From: CAWDZK01 sp963726615
GTDB lineage: Bacteria; Actinomycetota; Actinomycetes; JACCUZ01
NCBI GenBank assembly: GCA_963726615.1
Contig: CAVSCX010000006.1
Location: 186,001-250,000, forward strand
Direction of reading: 5' to 3'
DNA: 64,000 nt
In this document: positions 7,138 through 14,731 of the stretch, one piece after another
How the letters are laid out: the number at the start of each line of letters is the position of its first letter
How positions within the stretch are numbered: the first letter of the stretch is position 1
The notes under the pieces: generated by a model
Told to the model about the DNA's origin: nothing
The model's input: only the letters and a program-made list of their open reading frames with translations
The model's database searches: none
Translations under genes and position numbers: made by a program

Positions 7138-8811
7138 ATGGATGCCGAGGAGATCCGGCGGGGACGTGAGCGTTGGCAGCGCCGGTTCGAGGCTTCGCGG
7201 GTGCGTGAGGCGGATTTCTCGACGTTGTCGGGTTCGCCGGTGGAGCCGGTGTACGGGCCGGCGGCGGGTGACGTGGTGGAGGGGTTCGAGCGGATCGGGT
7301 GGCCGGGGGAGTTCCCGTTCACCCGGGGGTTGTACGCGTCGGGGTACCGGGGGCGGACCTGGACGATCCGGCAGTTCGCGGGGTTCGGCAACGCGGGGCA
7401 GACCAACGAGCGGTACAAGAAGATCCTGGCGGCTGGTGGTGGGGGGCTGTCGGTGGCCTTCGACATGCCGACGTTGATGGGCCGGGACTCCGACGACCCG
7501 CGGTCGTTGGGGGAGGTGGGTCACTGCGGGGTGGCGATCGACTCGGCGCGCGACATGGAGGTGCTCTTCGACGGGATCCCGTTGGGTGAGGTGACGACGT
7601 CGATGACGATCAGCGGCCCGGCGGTGCCGGTGTTCTGCATGTACCTGGTCGCGGCGGAGCGGCAGGGGGTGGACACCTCGGTGCTGAACGGGACGTTGCA
7701 GACCGACATCTTCAAGGAGTACATCGCGCAGAAGGAGTGGCTGTTCCCGCCGGAGCCGCACCTGCGGCTGATCGGTGACCTGATGGCCTACTGCGTGGGC
7801 AGCATCCCGGCGTACAAGCCGCTGTCGGTGTCGGGCTACCACATCCGGGAGGCCGGCTCGACCGCGGCGCAGGAGCTGGCGTTCACCCTGGCCGACGGGT
7901 TCGGCTACGTGGAGCTGGGGCTGGCGCGGGGTCTGGACGTGGACGAGTTCGCGCCGGGGCTGTCGTTCTTCTTCGACTCGCACCTGGACTTCTTCGAGGA
8001 GATCGCGAAGTTCCGGGCGGCCCGGCGGATCTGGGCCCGGTGGCTGCGCGACGTCTACGGGGCCAGGACGGAGAAGGCGCAGTGGCTGCGGTTCCACACC
8101 CAGACCGCCGGGGTCAGCCTGACCGCGCAGCAGCCGGACAACAACATCGTGCGGACCGCGGTGGAGGCGCTGGCGGCGGTGCTCGGGGGCACCAACTCGC
8201 TGCACACCAACGCCCTGGACGAGGTGCTGGCGCTGCCGAGTGAGAAGGCGGCCGAGATCGCGCTGCGCACCCAGCAGGTCATCATGGACGAGACCGGGGT
8301 GGTCAACGTCGCGGACCCGCTGGGCGGGTCCTGGTACGTCGAGGCGCTCACCGACCGGATCGAGGCCGAGGCCGAGGCGGTGTTCGCCCGGATCCGGGCG
8401 ATGGGCCCCGACGGGTCGATCACCTCCGGGCTGCTGCGCGGCATCGAGGACGGCTGGTTCATGTCCGAGATCGCCGAGGCCGCGTTCACCTACCAGACCG
8501 CCCTGGAGAAGGGTGAGAAGAAGGTGGTCGGGGTCAACGTGCACACCTCCACCGTCGAGGAGCCGCTGGAGATCCTCCGGGTCTCCCACGAGGTCGAGCA
8601 CGAGCAGAACCGGGCCCTGGGCGCCCGCCGGGCCGGCCGCGACGACGCCGCCGCCCGGGCCGCGGTGGACCGGATGGTCCAGGTCGCCCGCACCGAGGAC
8701 AACATGCTGCCCGCCATGCTCGACGCCGCCCGCGCCGAGGCCACCCTCGGCGAGATCTGCGACGCCCTGCGCGGCGAGTGGGGCGACTACCGCGAACCAC
8801 CTCGGTTCTGA
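7138..8811 (+). CDS. icmA: isobutyryl-CoA mutase large subunit (adenosylcobalamin-dependent)
   Basis: A 557-residue substrate-binding subunit of an acyl-CoA mutase. It contains only the TIM-barrel half: the cobalamin domain (DxHxxG) is absent, so a separate small subunit is needed and is not in this window. Specificity residues fit isobutyryl-CoA mutase: Phe80 in TIRQFAGFG and Gln198 in EYIAQKE, where methylmalonyl-CoA mutases have Tyr and Arg. Position 107 is Ala, where 2-hydroxyisobutyryl-CoA mutase has Asp. The conserved His235 (SGYHIREAG) is present. The reaction is isobutyryl-CoA to n-butyryl-CoA, linking valine degradation to the ethylmalonyl-CoA route. GAGGAG lies 7 nt before the ATG. 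A generic methylmalonyl-CoA mutase label would be misleading. Confidence 0.9.
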   Translation: MDAEEIRRGRERWQRRFEASRVREADFSTLSGSPVEPVYGPAAGDVVEGFERIGWPGEFPFTRGLYASGYRGRTWTIRQFAGFGNAGQTNERYKKILAAGGGGLSVAFDMPTLMGRDSDDPRSLGEVGHCGVAIDSARDMEVLFDGIPLGEVTTSMTISGPAVPVFCMYLVAAERQGVDTSVLNGTLQTDIFKEYIAQKEWLFPPEPHLRLIGDLMAYCVGSIPAYKPLSVSGYHIREAGSTAAQELAFTLADGFGYVELGLARGLDVDEFAPGLSFFFDSHLDFFEEIAKFRAARRIWARWLRDVYGARTEKAQWLRFHTQTAGVSLTAQQPDNNIVRTAVEALAAVLGGTNSLHTNALDEVLALPSEKAAEIALRTQQVIMDETGVVNVADPLGGSWYVEALTDRIEAEAEAVFARIRAMGPDGSITSGLLRGIEDGWFMSEIAEAAFTYQTALEKGEKKVVGVNVHTSTVEEPLEILRVSHEVEHEQNRALGARRAGRDDAAARAAVDRMVQVARTEDNMLPAMLDAARAEATLGEICDALRGEWGDYREPPRF

Positions 8812-8931
8812 GGCGGGGTCCGATCGGTACTTTCAGCGCAACGTCAAAGACCAAGATCAACAGCGGCCAGGACGCGGACGCCCCGCCGACCGGGCAGCTC
8901 GCCGTCGGTCACTGAGCCGCCGTAGGCCGTT

Positions 8932-8982
8932 AGTGGCGCGCTGTGCATTCTGTACCGGCAGAAAGTGCAACAGCGCGCCACT
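8932..8982. repeat. intergenic palindrome (13-bp perfect arms)
   Basis: AGTGGCGCGCTGT at 8932-8944 is the exact complement of 8970-8982. Inside it, GCA/TGC and TTCTG/CAGAA continue the stem with a 2-nt bulge, around a TACCGG loop. No T tract follows. It lies in the 296-bp gap between icmA and the thioredoxin gene; I see nothing else in that gap. It is probably a repetitive palindromic element or a 3' mRNA stabiliser. Confidence 0.65.
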
Positions 8983-9107
8983 CAACGAGGGCTGGGAGGC
9001 GCGGGCGGCGCGTGGCCGCTCGTCCGAGCCGCTCGAGCTGCGCCACGACGACAGGTCAGGGACGGGGTGGTCAGCGGCAGACCTGAGCGTGGGGGAGGAT
9101 GGGCGGC

Positions 9108-10028
9108 ATGTCGCAGTCCATCAATCCCTACGGCGCCGTCGACCTCTCCGCGCTCGCCCGGCCGGCCGCGCCCCCGTCCGCCGCAGGCGCGAATGGCACT
9201 CCGGCACCCGGGGGTGTCGTGGTCGACGTCAGCGAGGCCGACTTCCAGGCGGTCGTCCTGGAGCGGTCGCTGACGGTCCCGGTGGTCATCGACTTCTGGG
9301 CCGACTGGTGCGGACCGTGCAAGCAGCTCAGCCCTGTGCTGGAGCGGTTGGCTGCCGCCGACGACGGCCGGTGGCTGCTCGCCAAGATCGACCTCGACGC
9401 CAACCCGCAGCTCGGCCAGGCCTTCCAGGTCCAGAGCATCCCCGCGGTCTTCGCCGTGGTGAAGGGTCAGCCGATCCCCCTGTTCCAGGGCGCGCTGCCG
9501 GAGGCGCAGGTCCGGCAGTACATCGACGAGCTGCTCCGGGTGGCCCAGGAGAACGGCGTCGCCGGCAGGCTGGCAGCCGACGGCCCCGCCCCGGAGGAAG
9601 AGGCCGAGCCGGAGGCGGACCCGCGCTACGACGAGGCGTACGACGCCATCGAGCGGGGTGACCTGGACGCCGCCGCCGACGCGTACCGGTCCTTGCTCGC
9701 GGAGAGCCCCGCGAACGCCGACGCGCAGGCCGGGCTCGGCCAGGTCGAGCTGCTCCGGCGCACCCGAGACGTGGACGAGCGCGCGGCCCGGCAGAAGGCC
9801 GCCGAGAACCCGGACGACGTCGCGACGCAGGCTGCGGTCGCCGACCTGGACCTGCTCGGCGGCCATGTCGAGGACGCGTTCTCCCGGCTGCTCGACCTGG
9901 TCCGCCGGACGGCCGGCGCGGACCGCGCCGCCGCGCGCGACCACCTGGTGAGTCTCTTCGAGCTCGTGGGGAGCGAGGACGACCGGGTGGCGAAGGCGCG
10001 CACCGCGCTGGCCAACGCCCTGTTCTGA
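9108..10028 (+). CDS. thioredoxin-like protein with C-terminal TPR (CnoX-type)
   Basis: A 306-residue protein: a thioredoxin fold at residues about 35-150 with active site W67-C-G-P-C71-K, an acidic linker, then TPR-like helices (about 170-306). This matches the CnoX/YbbN co-chaperone family, which protects proteins from oxidative damage and hands them to chaperones. The ATG at 9108 is chosen over the ATG at 9099 because GGAGG at 9094-9098 is 9 nt away from it, whereas it abuts the earlier codon. An N-terminal Ala/Pro-rich stretch of 35 residues precedes the fold. Confidence 0.9.
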   Translation: MSQSINPYGAVDLSALARPAAPPSAAGANGTPAPGGVVVDVSEADFQAVVLERSLTVPVVIDFWADWCGPCKQLSPVLERLAAADDGRWLLAKIDLDANPQLGQAFQVQSIPAVFAVVKGQPIPLFQGALPEAQVRQYIDELLRVAQENGVAGRLAADGPAPEEEAEPEADPRYDEAYDAIERGDLDAAADAYRSLLAESPANADAQAGLGQVELLRRTRDVDERAARQKAAENPDDVATQAAVADLDLLGGHVEDAFSRLLDLVRRTAGADRAAARDHLVSLFELVGSEDDRVAKARTALANALF

Positions 10029-10047
10029 GGTCTCCTGGCCGCACGAC

Positions 10048-10084
10048 GAAGGCCGCCCGCTCCCACCGGGGAGGGGCGGCCTTC
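10048..10084. terminator. bidirectional hairpin terminator
   Basis: GAAGGCCGCCC (10048-10058) pairs perfectly with GGGCGGCCTTC (10074-10084); inner bases can extend the stem. It lies 19 nt after the thioredoxin stop and before the end of the convergent 23-codon gene, so it can serve both. There is no long U tract. Confidence 0.65.
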
Positions 10085-10116
10085 GGCGCCGTGGCGGCTC
10101 GCAGGAGCCGCGCGGG

Positions 10117-10188
10117 CTAGAACAGGAAGATGATGAGCAGGATCACGGCAATCACGAGCGCCGCGATGGCGATGGTCCGGGTGTTCAT
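10117..10188 (-). CDS. 23-residue hydrophobic membrane peptide
   Basis: A complete ORF of 23 codons: MNTRT followed by an unbroken run of Ala, Ile, Leu, Val and Phe to the stop, enough for one transmembrane helix. GGAGA lies 5 nt before the ATG. The third-position GC bias breaks down because Ile codons dominate, but the ribosome binding site and clean boundaries argue for translation. It resembles small hydrophobic proteins seen in other Actinomycetota; role unknown. It converges on the thioredoxin terminator and diverges from the PAP2 gene. Confidence 0.6.
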   Translation of the reverse strand: MNTRTIAIAALVIAVILLIIFLF

Positions 10189-10301
10189 CAGGTCTCCGTT
10201 CGATCGGGGGCAGGGTGCTCCAGGCCTTGTCTCCTCGGACCGACGACGCAAACGTCCCCCGCCGCCGGCGTGGGGGACCGGGCGCGGACGTAGGGACAGG
10301 C

Positions 10302-10316
10302 TCAGGGACTCCCTGA
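10302..10316. promoter_or_regulatory. perfect palindrome upstream of PAP2 gene
   Basis: TCAGGGA-C-TCCCTGA is a perfect 7+1+7 inverted repeat, about 80 nt before the PAP2 start, in the divergent 209-bp gap with the hydrophobic peptide gene. A candidate repressor operator; no cognate protein is evident. Confidence 0.35.
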
Positions 10317-10397
10317 CCTGCGACCGGGGGTGCGACGGGGGGCCGGCCAGGGTCGGGCCCCGATGTGCGGGGAGCCCGGCCCCCGCAGGCTCGAGAT

Positions 10398-11222
10398 GTG
10401 CACCTCGTCGACACCCCGCCGGCCCGTCCCCGCGTCCTGCTCGTCGAGTCGGTGCTGTTCGTCTCGGGGGTCCTGGCGTACTTCCTCACCCGCGGAGCGA
10501 CCGAGACCGACTACCCGGTCGCCGCCGACAACGCCGAGCGGCTCGTCGGCGTCGAGCGGAGCCTTCATCTGGATCTCGAGTCGTGGGCACAGGCTCTCGT
10601 GCTGCCGCACGAGGCACTGGTCACCCTCGCCAACTGGGTCTACATCTACGGACACTGGCCCGTCATCGCCCTGGTCGGCTGCTGGCTGCTGTGGCGGCGG
10701 CCGGACACCTACCGGTGGATGCGGACCGCCATGCTGGTCAGCGGCGCCATCGGCGTCGTGGTCTTCATCGGGTTCCCGGTCGCGCCGCCGCGGCTGATGC
10801 CCGACCTGGGGGTGGCCGACACGGTGGCCCAGCGGAGCTCGGCCTACCGGATCCTGCAGCCGCCCTCGCTGGTCAACCAGTACGCCGCGCTGCCCAGCCT
10901 GCACGTGGGCTGGGACCTGCTCGTCGGCCTGGCCCTGCTGCGCGCCGGGACCGGCCGCACGGTGCGGGCGCTGGCGGTCGCTGCTCCGGTCGCGATGGCC
11001 GTGGCTGTCGTGCTGACCGGCAACCACTACGTCCTCGACGTGTTCGCCGGCCTCGTGGTCGCCGGGACCGGAGCGGCGGCGGCGACCGTCTGGCAGCGCC
11101 ACGGCGCACGTCGCAGGTCCGCGCCGGCCGAAGATGTGGCCGTGGCCACGGTCGGACCGGGTGCTCAGGTCTGCGAGGTGCCGACGGGGGAGGACCCGGG
11201 CGAGCTCGCGTCCTCGGCGTGA
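10398..11222 (+). CDS. PAP2-superfamily integral membrane phosphatase/phosphotransferase
   Basis: A 274-residue multi-pass membrane protein with about six hydrophobic segments. Catalytic signatures of the PAP2_3 (inositolphosphotransferase-like) group are visible: PPR at 130-132, PSLH at 166-169 (in place of PSGH), and NHY...D at 209-214. The family acts on lipid or inositol phosphates at the membrane. The GTG at 10398 is a best guess; an in-frame GTG at 10365 would add 11 residues. A paralogue sits at 48247-49065. Its 3' end overlaps the convergent phosphatase-GNAT gene by 58 bp. Substrate unknown. Confidence 0.82.
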   Translation: MHLVDTPPARPRVLLVESVLFVSGVLAYFLTRGATETDYPVAADNAERLVGVERSLHLDLESWAQALVLPHEALVTLANWVYIYGHWPVIALVGCWLLWRRPDTYRWMRTAMLVSGAIGVVVFIGFPVAPPRLMPDLGVADTVAQRSSAYRILQPPSLVNQYAALPSLHVGWDLLVGLALLRAGTGRTVRALAVAAPVAMAVAVVLTGNHYVLDVFAGLVVAGTGAAAATVWQRHGARRRSAPAEDVAVATVGPGAQVCEVPTGEDPGELASSA

Positions 11223-12310
11223 CCGCCGGCCACCTCCCGGCGGATGCCCCACAGGTCGCTGTCGCCGTCCAGCACGCCGCGGACCAGCCGCTGCCAGCCG
11301 AGCCGGGCGTAGAGCCGGGGAGCCGGTCGGTCGTCGGCGTAGGTCGAGAGCAGCGCGCGGTCGTGCGGCTGGTCGAGCAGCAGGGCCTCCATCAGCGACC
11401 GGCCGAAGCCCCGCTCCTGCGCGGCCGGGTCGACGGCGAGCAGGACGACCTCGAGGTGCCCGCCCAGCCACTCCGCCACGACGTCACCGGCCTCGGGGGG
11501 CGCCGTGTCGCGGATCCGCTCGACCCACCACATGCCTCGCTCACCGGTGAAGACGTACCCGAAGCCGCGAACCCCGGCCGCCTCCCGGACCAGCGCCAGC
11601 CGGAAGCCGGCGCGGTCGCAGTGGAGCGGCAGCATCTCGGTGGCGAAGCGCTGCACCTGCTCCTCGGTCTCGTCGTATCCGGGTGCGGTGAAGGCCGCTC
11701 GGTACGTCGCGGCGAGCTCGTCGGTGACGTCGAGGGCTGCCGGGCCGTCGAGCACCTCGAGGACCGGGCGGTCGTCGTCGAGCCGGTAGTCCCAGCCCCC
11801 CTGCCAGACGAACGGCGCCTCGACGGCCGACTCGAGCGGGCGGGCCGACAGGAGGTGGTCCAGCGCGAAGCGGGTGGCGGAGTGCCCGACGAGCAGCACC
11901 CGCGCCCCGTCGTGGTCGCGCAGCAGCTCGTCGAGCAGCTGCGACACCGCCGCCACGACGTCGCGATAGCTCTGCCCGCCCGGGAACGGCACGTCGACCC
12001 GGGACCGTCGCATCGCGTGCACCGACCCGACCGGTGCGCCGTTGAGGTCCCCGTAGTCGACCTCGCGCAGCCGCGGATCGGTGCGAACCGTGATCCCGGT
12101 CCCGCCGAACGCGACGTCGACAGTCTGCGCGGCGCGGTGCAGGTCCGAGCTGACGATCAGGTCGATGTCGTCGTCGCGCCGGCGGCGGCCGAGGTCGCGG
12201 GCGTTCTCGAGGCCGGTCGCCGACAGCTCGCCGGGCAGCCAACCGGTCGCGATCCCGCTCTCGTTGTCCGTCGTCGTCGAGTGCGTCTCGTAGACGACCT
12301 GGACGCCCAC
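11165..12310 (-). CDS. histidine-phosphatase/GNAT acetyltransferase fusion
   Basis: A 381-residue two-domain protein. Residues 1-185 form a histidine phosphatase (phosphoglycerate mutase-like) domain with catalytic His10, Arg59 (HRAAQT), Glu83 and His143 (VGHSAT). The canonical RHG triplet is THS here, so the His is kept but its Arg neighbour is lost. Residues about 186-365 form a GNAT domain with the acetyl-CoA loop Q298-ERGFG-303. GTG start; no strong ribosome binding site. The C-terminal tail is Gly/Ser/Pro rich. Coupling phosphate-ester hydrolysis to acetylation of the same product is a possibility, not shown. The fusion itself is continuous in frame. Confidence 0.82.
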   Translation of the reverse strand: MGVQVVYETHSTTTDNESGIATGWLPGELSATGLENARDLGRRRRDDDIDLIVSSDLHRAAQTVDVAFGGTGITVRTDPRLREVDYGDLNGAPVGSVHAMRRSRVDVPFPGGQSYRDVVAAVSQLLDELLRDHDGARVLLVGHSATRFALDHLLSARPLESAVEAPFVWQGGWDYRLDDDRPVLEVLDGPAALDVTDELAATYRAAFTAPGYDETEEQVQRFATEMLPLHCDRAGFRLALVREAAGVRGFGYVFTGERGMWWVERIRDTAPPEAGDVVAEWLGGHLEVVLLAVDPAAQERGFGRSLMEALLLDQPHDRALLSTYADDRPAPRLYARLGWQRLVRGVLDGDSDLWGIRREVAGGHAEDASSPGSSPVGTSQT

Positions 12311-12329
12311 CTCACCAGCCCCCAGTTCC

Positions 12330-12402
12330 GCTCGTTTGCGACATCAGTCCCCGACATGCCGCAGTAGCCACGGCGTGTCGGGGATCCATGTCGCAAACGA
12401 GC
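12330..12402. repeat. 73-bp palindromic element, copy 1
   Basis: The outer 15-bp arms are perfect (12330-12344 with 12388-12402, GCTCGTTTGCGACAT). The inner arm TCCCCGACA.GCCG pairs with its complement through one G-U wobble around a loop of about 9 nt. It sits directly after the glgB stop. A homologous copy lies at 22701-22775. Confidence 0.8.
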
Positions 12403-12428
12403 CGATGGTGGGCGGGGCGGGCCACCGG

Positions 12429-14726
12429 TCAGGCGGGTGAGTGCCGGAGCCAGACGGTTCCCAGCGGCGGGACCCGCAACGAGGCGGACGCCGGTTGCCC
12501 GTGCCATCCCTCACCGGCCGCCTCGACGCCGCCGAGGTTGCCGACGCCACTGCCGACGTAGGCCTCCGCGTCGGTGTTGAGCACCTCGTCCCACCGGCCG
12601 GGGAAGGGCAGGCCCAGGCGGTAGCCCTCGTGCGGCATCGGGGAGAAGTTGGCGACGCACGCCAGAACGGACCCGTCGTCACCCCAGCGCAGGAACGAGA
12701 ACACGTTGTTGCCCGCGTCGTTGGCGTCGATCCAGCCGAACCCGTCGGGATCGCTGTCGCGCGACCAGAGGCCCCTGTTGTCGGCGTAGACCCGGTTGAG
12801 GTCGTGCACCAGCGTCTGGACGCCGCGGTGGTCGGGGTTCTCGGTGAGCCACCAGTCCAGGGATCGTGACTCGGCCCACTCGGACTCCTGGCCGAACTCC
12901 GAGCCCATGAACAGCAGCTGCTTGCCCGGGTGAGCCCACATGAAGGCGAGGTAGGCCCGCAGGTTCGCCAGCTGCTGCCAGCGGTCGCCGGGCATCTTGC
13001 GCAGCAGCGACCCCTTGCCGTGCACCACCTCGTCGTGGCTGATGGGCAGCACGTAGTGCTCGGAGTAGGCGTAGACCAGCGAGAACGTCATCTGGTGGTG
13101 GTGGTACTGCCGGTAGATCGGCTCGTTGGCCATGTAGCCCAGCGAGTCGTGCATCCAGCCCATGTTCCACTTGAAGCCGAACCCCAGGCCGCCCAGGTGG
13201 GTCGGCCGAGTGACGCCCGGCCAGGCCGTGGACTCCTCGGCGATCGTCACGATGCCCGGAACCCGCTTGTACGCCGTGGCGTTGGCCTCCTGCAGGAACG
13301 ACACAGCCTCGAGGTTCTCGCGTCCGCCGAACTCGTTCGGCTCCCACTGTCCCTCCTCGCGGGAGTAGTCGAGGTAGAGCATCGAAGCGACAGCGTCGAC
13401 CCGCAGGCCGTCGATGTGGAACTCCTCCAGCCAGTACAGCGCGTTGGCGACGAGGAAGTTCCGGACCTCGGTGCGGCCGAAGTTGAAGACGTAGGTGCCC
13501 CAGTCGAGCTGCTCGCCGCGGCGCGGGTCCGGGTGCTCGTAGAGAGCCGTGCCGTCGAAGCGGGCGAGCGCCCAGGCGTCCTTGGGGAAGTGCGCCGGCA
13601 CCCAGTCGACGATGACGCCGATGCCGGCCTGGTGCAGGCGGTCCACGAGGTAGCGGAAGTCGTCCGGGGAGCCGAAGCGTGAGGTCGGCGCGAAGTACGA
13701 CGACACCTGGTAGCCCCACGAGCCACCGAACGGGTGCTCGGCGACCGGCAGCAGCTCGATGTGGGTGAAACCGAGGTACTTCACGTGCCCGACCAGCTGC
13801 TCGGCGAGCTCGCGGTAGGACAGGCCCTGCCGCCACGAGCCGAGGTGCACCTCGTAGACCGACATGGGCACGGCCAGCGGGTCCTGCTGCGACCGGCGCC
13901 GGAGCCAGTCGCCGTCCCCCCACTCGTACTCGGGCGTGAACACCACCGACGCCGTCGCCGGAGGGACCTCGGCGCGGAAGGCGAGCGGGTCGGCCTTCTG
14001 CCGCCACACGCCGTCCTGGCCCAGGACCTCGTACTTGTAGTGGGCGCCGTCCCCGATGCCGGGCACGAACAGCTCCCAGACACCGGTCGACCCCATCGCC
14101 CGCATGGGGTGTGCGCGGCCGTCCCAGTAGTTGAAGTCGCCGGTGAGCCGCACGCCCTGGGCGCTCGGCGCCCACACGGCGAACGAGGTGCCGTGGACGG
14201 TGCCGGCGATGCCGTCGTACGACCTGACGTGTGCTCCGAGGACGGTCCACAGCTCCTCGTGGCGACCCTCGCCGATCAGGTGCAGGTCGATCTCACCCAG
14301 GGTCGGCAGGAAGCGGTAGGGGTCGTCGACGAGTGCCACCGGACCGTCATAGGCGACCTCGATGCGGTAGTCGGGCACGTCGGGGCGGGGGAGGACGCCC
14401 ACCCACACGCCGTAGGACTCGTGCCGTAGGGCGACCCGCTCGTCGCCGACGGCCAGCCGGACCGACGTCGCCCACGGGCGCAGCGTGCGGACGGTGACCC
14501 CACCGTCGTGCGGGTGCGGCCCGAGCAGCGAGTGCGGGTCGTGGTGGACGCCGGAGACCAGCCGGTGCAGCTCCTCGTCGGAGACCGGTCGGGTGGACGG
14601 ACCGGTGAGGACCGAAGGCGTCGCCGTGGTCGTGGCGGCGGGCTTCGTCGTCGGGTTGTCGGGGCCCGCGGGGGGGCCGGCACGGCGGCCGGTCCCCGCA
14701 CTGTCGCCCTGGGGGGTGGTCGGCAT
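12429..14726 (-). CDS. glgB: 1,4-alpha-glucan branching enzyme
   Basis: A 765-residue GH13 enzyme that transfers alpha-1,4 chains to alpha-1,6 branch points in glycogen. Order: a low-complexity N-terminus of about 45 residues, an N1 module, CBM48, the GH13 barrel with nucleophile Asp in GLRVDAVASM, acid Glu in TIAEEST and the HDEVVHGKGS motif, and a C-terminal beta domain. The ATG at 14726 is chosen because GAGGAG lies 8 nt upstream; a GTG at 14735 overlaps the mak stop. It is last in the glgE-treS-mak-glgB operon, where GlgB branches the linear chains made by GlgE. Confidence 0.97.
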   Translation of the reverse strand: MPTTPQGDSAGTGRRAGPPAGPDNPTTKPAATTTATPSVLTGPSTRPVSDEELHRLVSGVHHDPHSLLGPHPHDGGVTVRTLRPWATSVRLAVGDERVALRHESYGVWVGVLPRPDVPDYRIEVAYDGPVALVDDPYRFLPTLGEIDLHLIGEGRHEELWTVLGAHVRSYDGIAGTVHGTSFAVWAPSAQGVRLTGDFNYWDGRAHPMRAMGSTGVWELFVPGIGDGAHYKYEVLGQDGVWRQKADPLAFRAEVPPATASVVFTPEYEWGDGDWLRRRSQQDPLAVPMSVYEVHLGSWRQGLSYRELAEQLVGHVKYLGFTHIELLPVAEHPFGGSWGYQVSSYFAPTSRFGSPDDFRYLVDRLHQAGIGVIVDWVPAHFPKDAWALARFDGTALYEHPDPRRGEQLDWGTYVFNFGRTEVRNFLVANALYWLEEFHIDGLRVDAVASMLYLDYSREEGQWEPNEFGGRENLEAVSFLQEANATAYKRVPGIVTIAEESTAWPGVTRPTHLGGLGFGFKWNMGWMHDSLGYMANEPIYRQYHHHQMTFSLVYAYSEHYVLPISHDEVVHGKGSLLRKMPGDRWQQLANLRAYLAFMWAHPGKQLLFMGSEFGQESEWAESRSLDWWLTENPDHRGVQTLVHDLNRVYADNRGLWSRDSDPDGFGWIDANDAGNNVFSFLRWGDDGSVLACVANFSPMPHEGYRLGLPFPGRWDEVLNTDAEAYVGSGVGNLGGVEAAGEGWHGQPASASLRVPPLGTVWLRHSPA

Positions 14727-14731
14727 GCTGC

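Noticed and set aside
7138..8811. Annotation as methylmalonyl-CoA mutase
   Set aside because: No cobalamin domain, and the two substrate-contact residues are Phe80 and Gln198 rather than Tyr and Arg, so isobutyryl-CoA mutase fits better.
9099..9107. ATG at 9099 as thioredoxin start
   Set aside because: GGAGG abuts it directly, which is too close; the ATG at 9108 has the right spacing.
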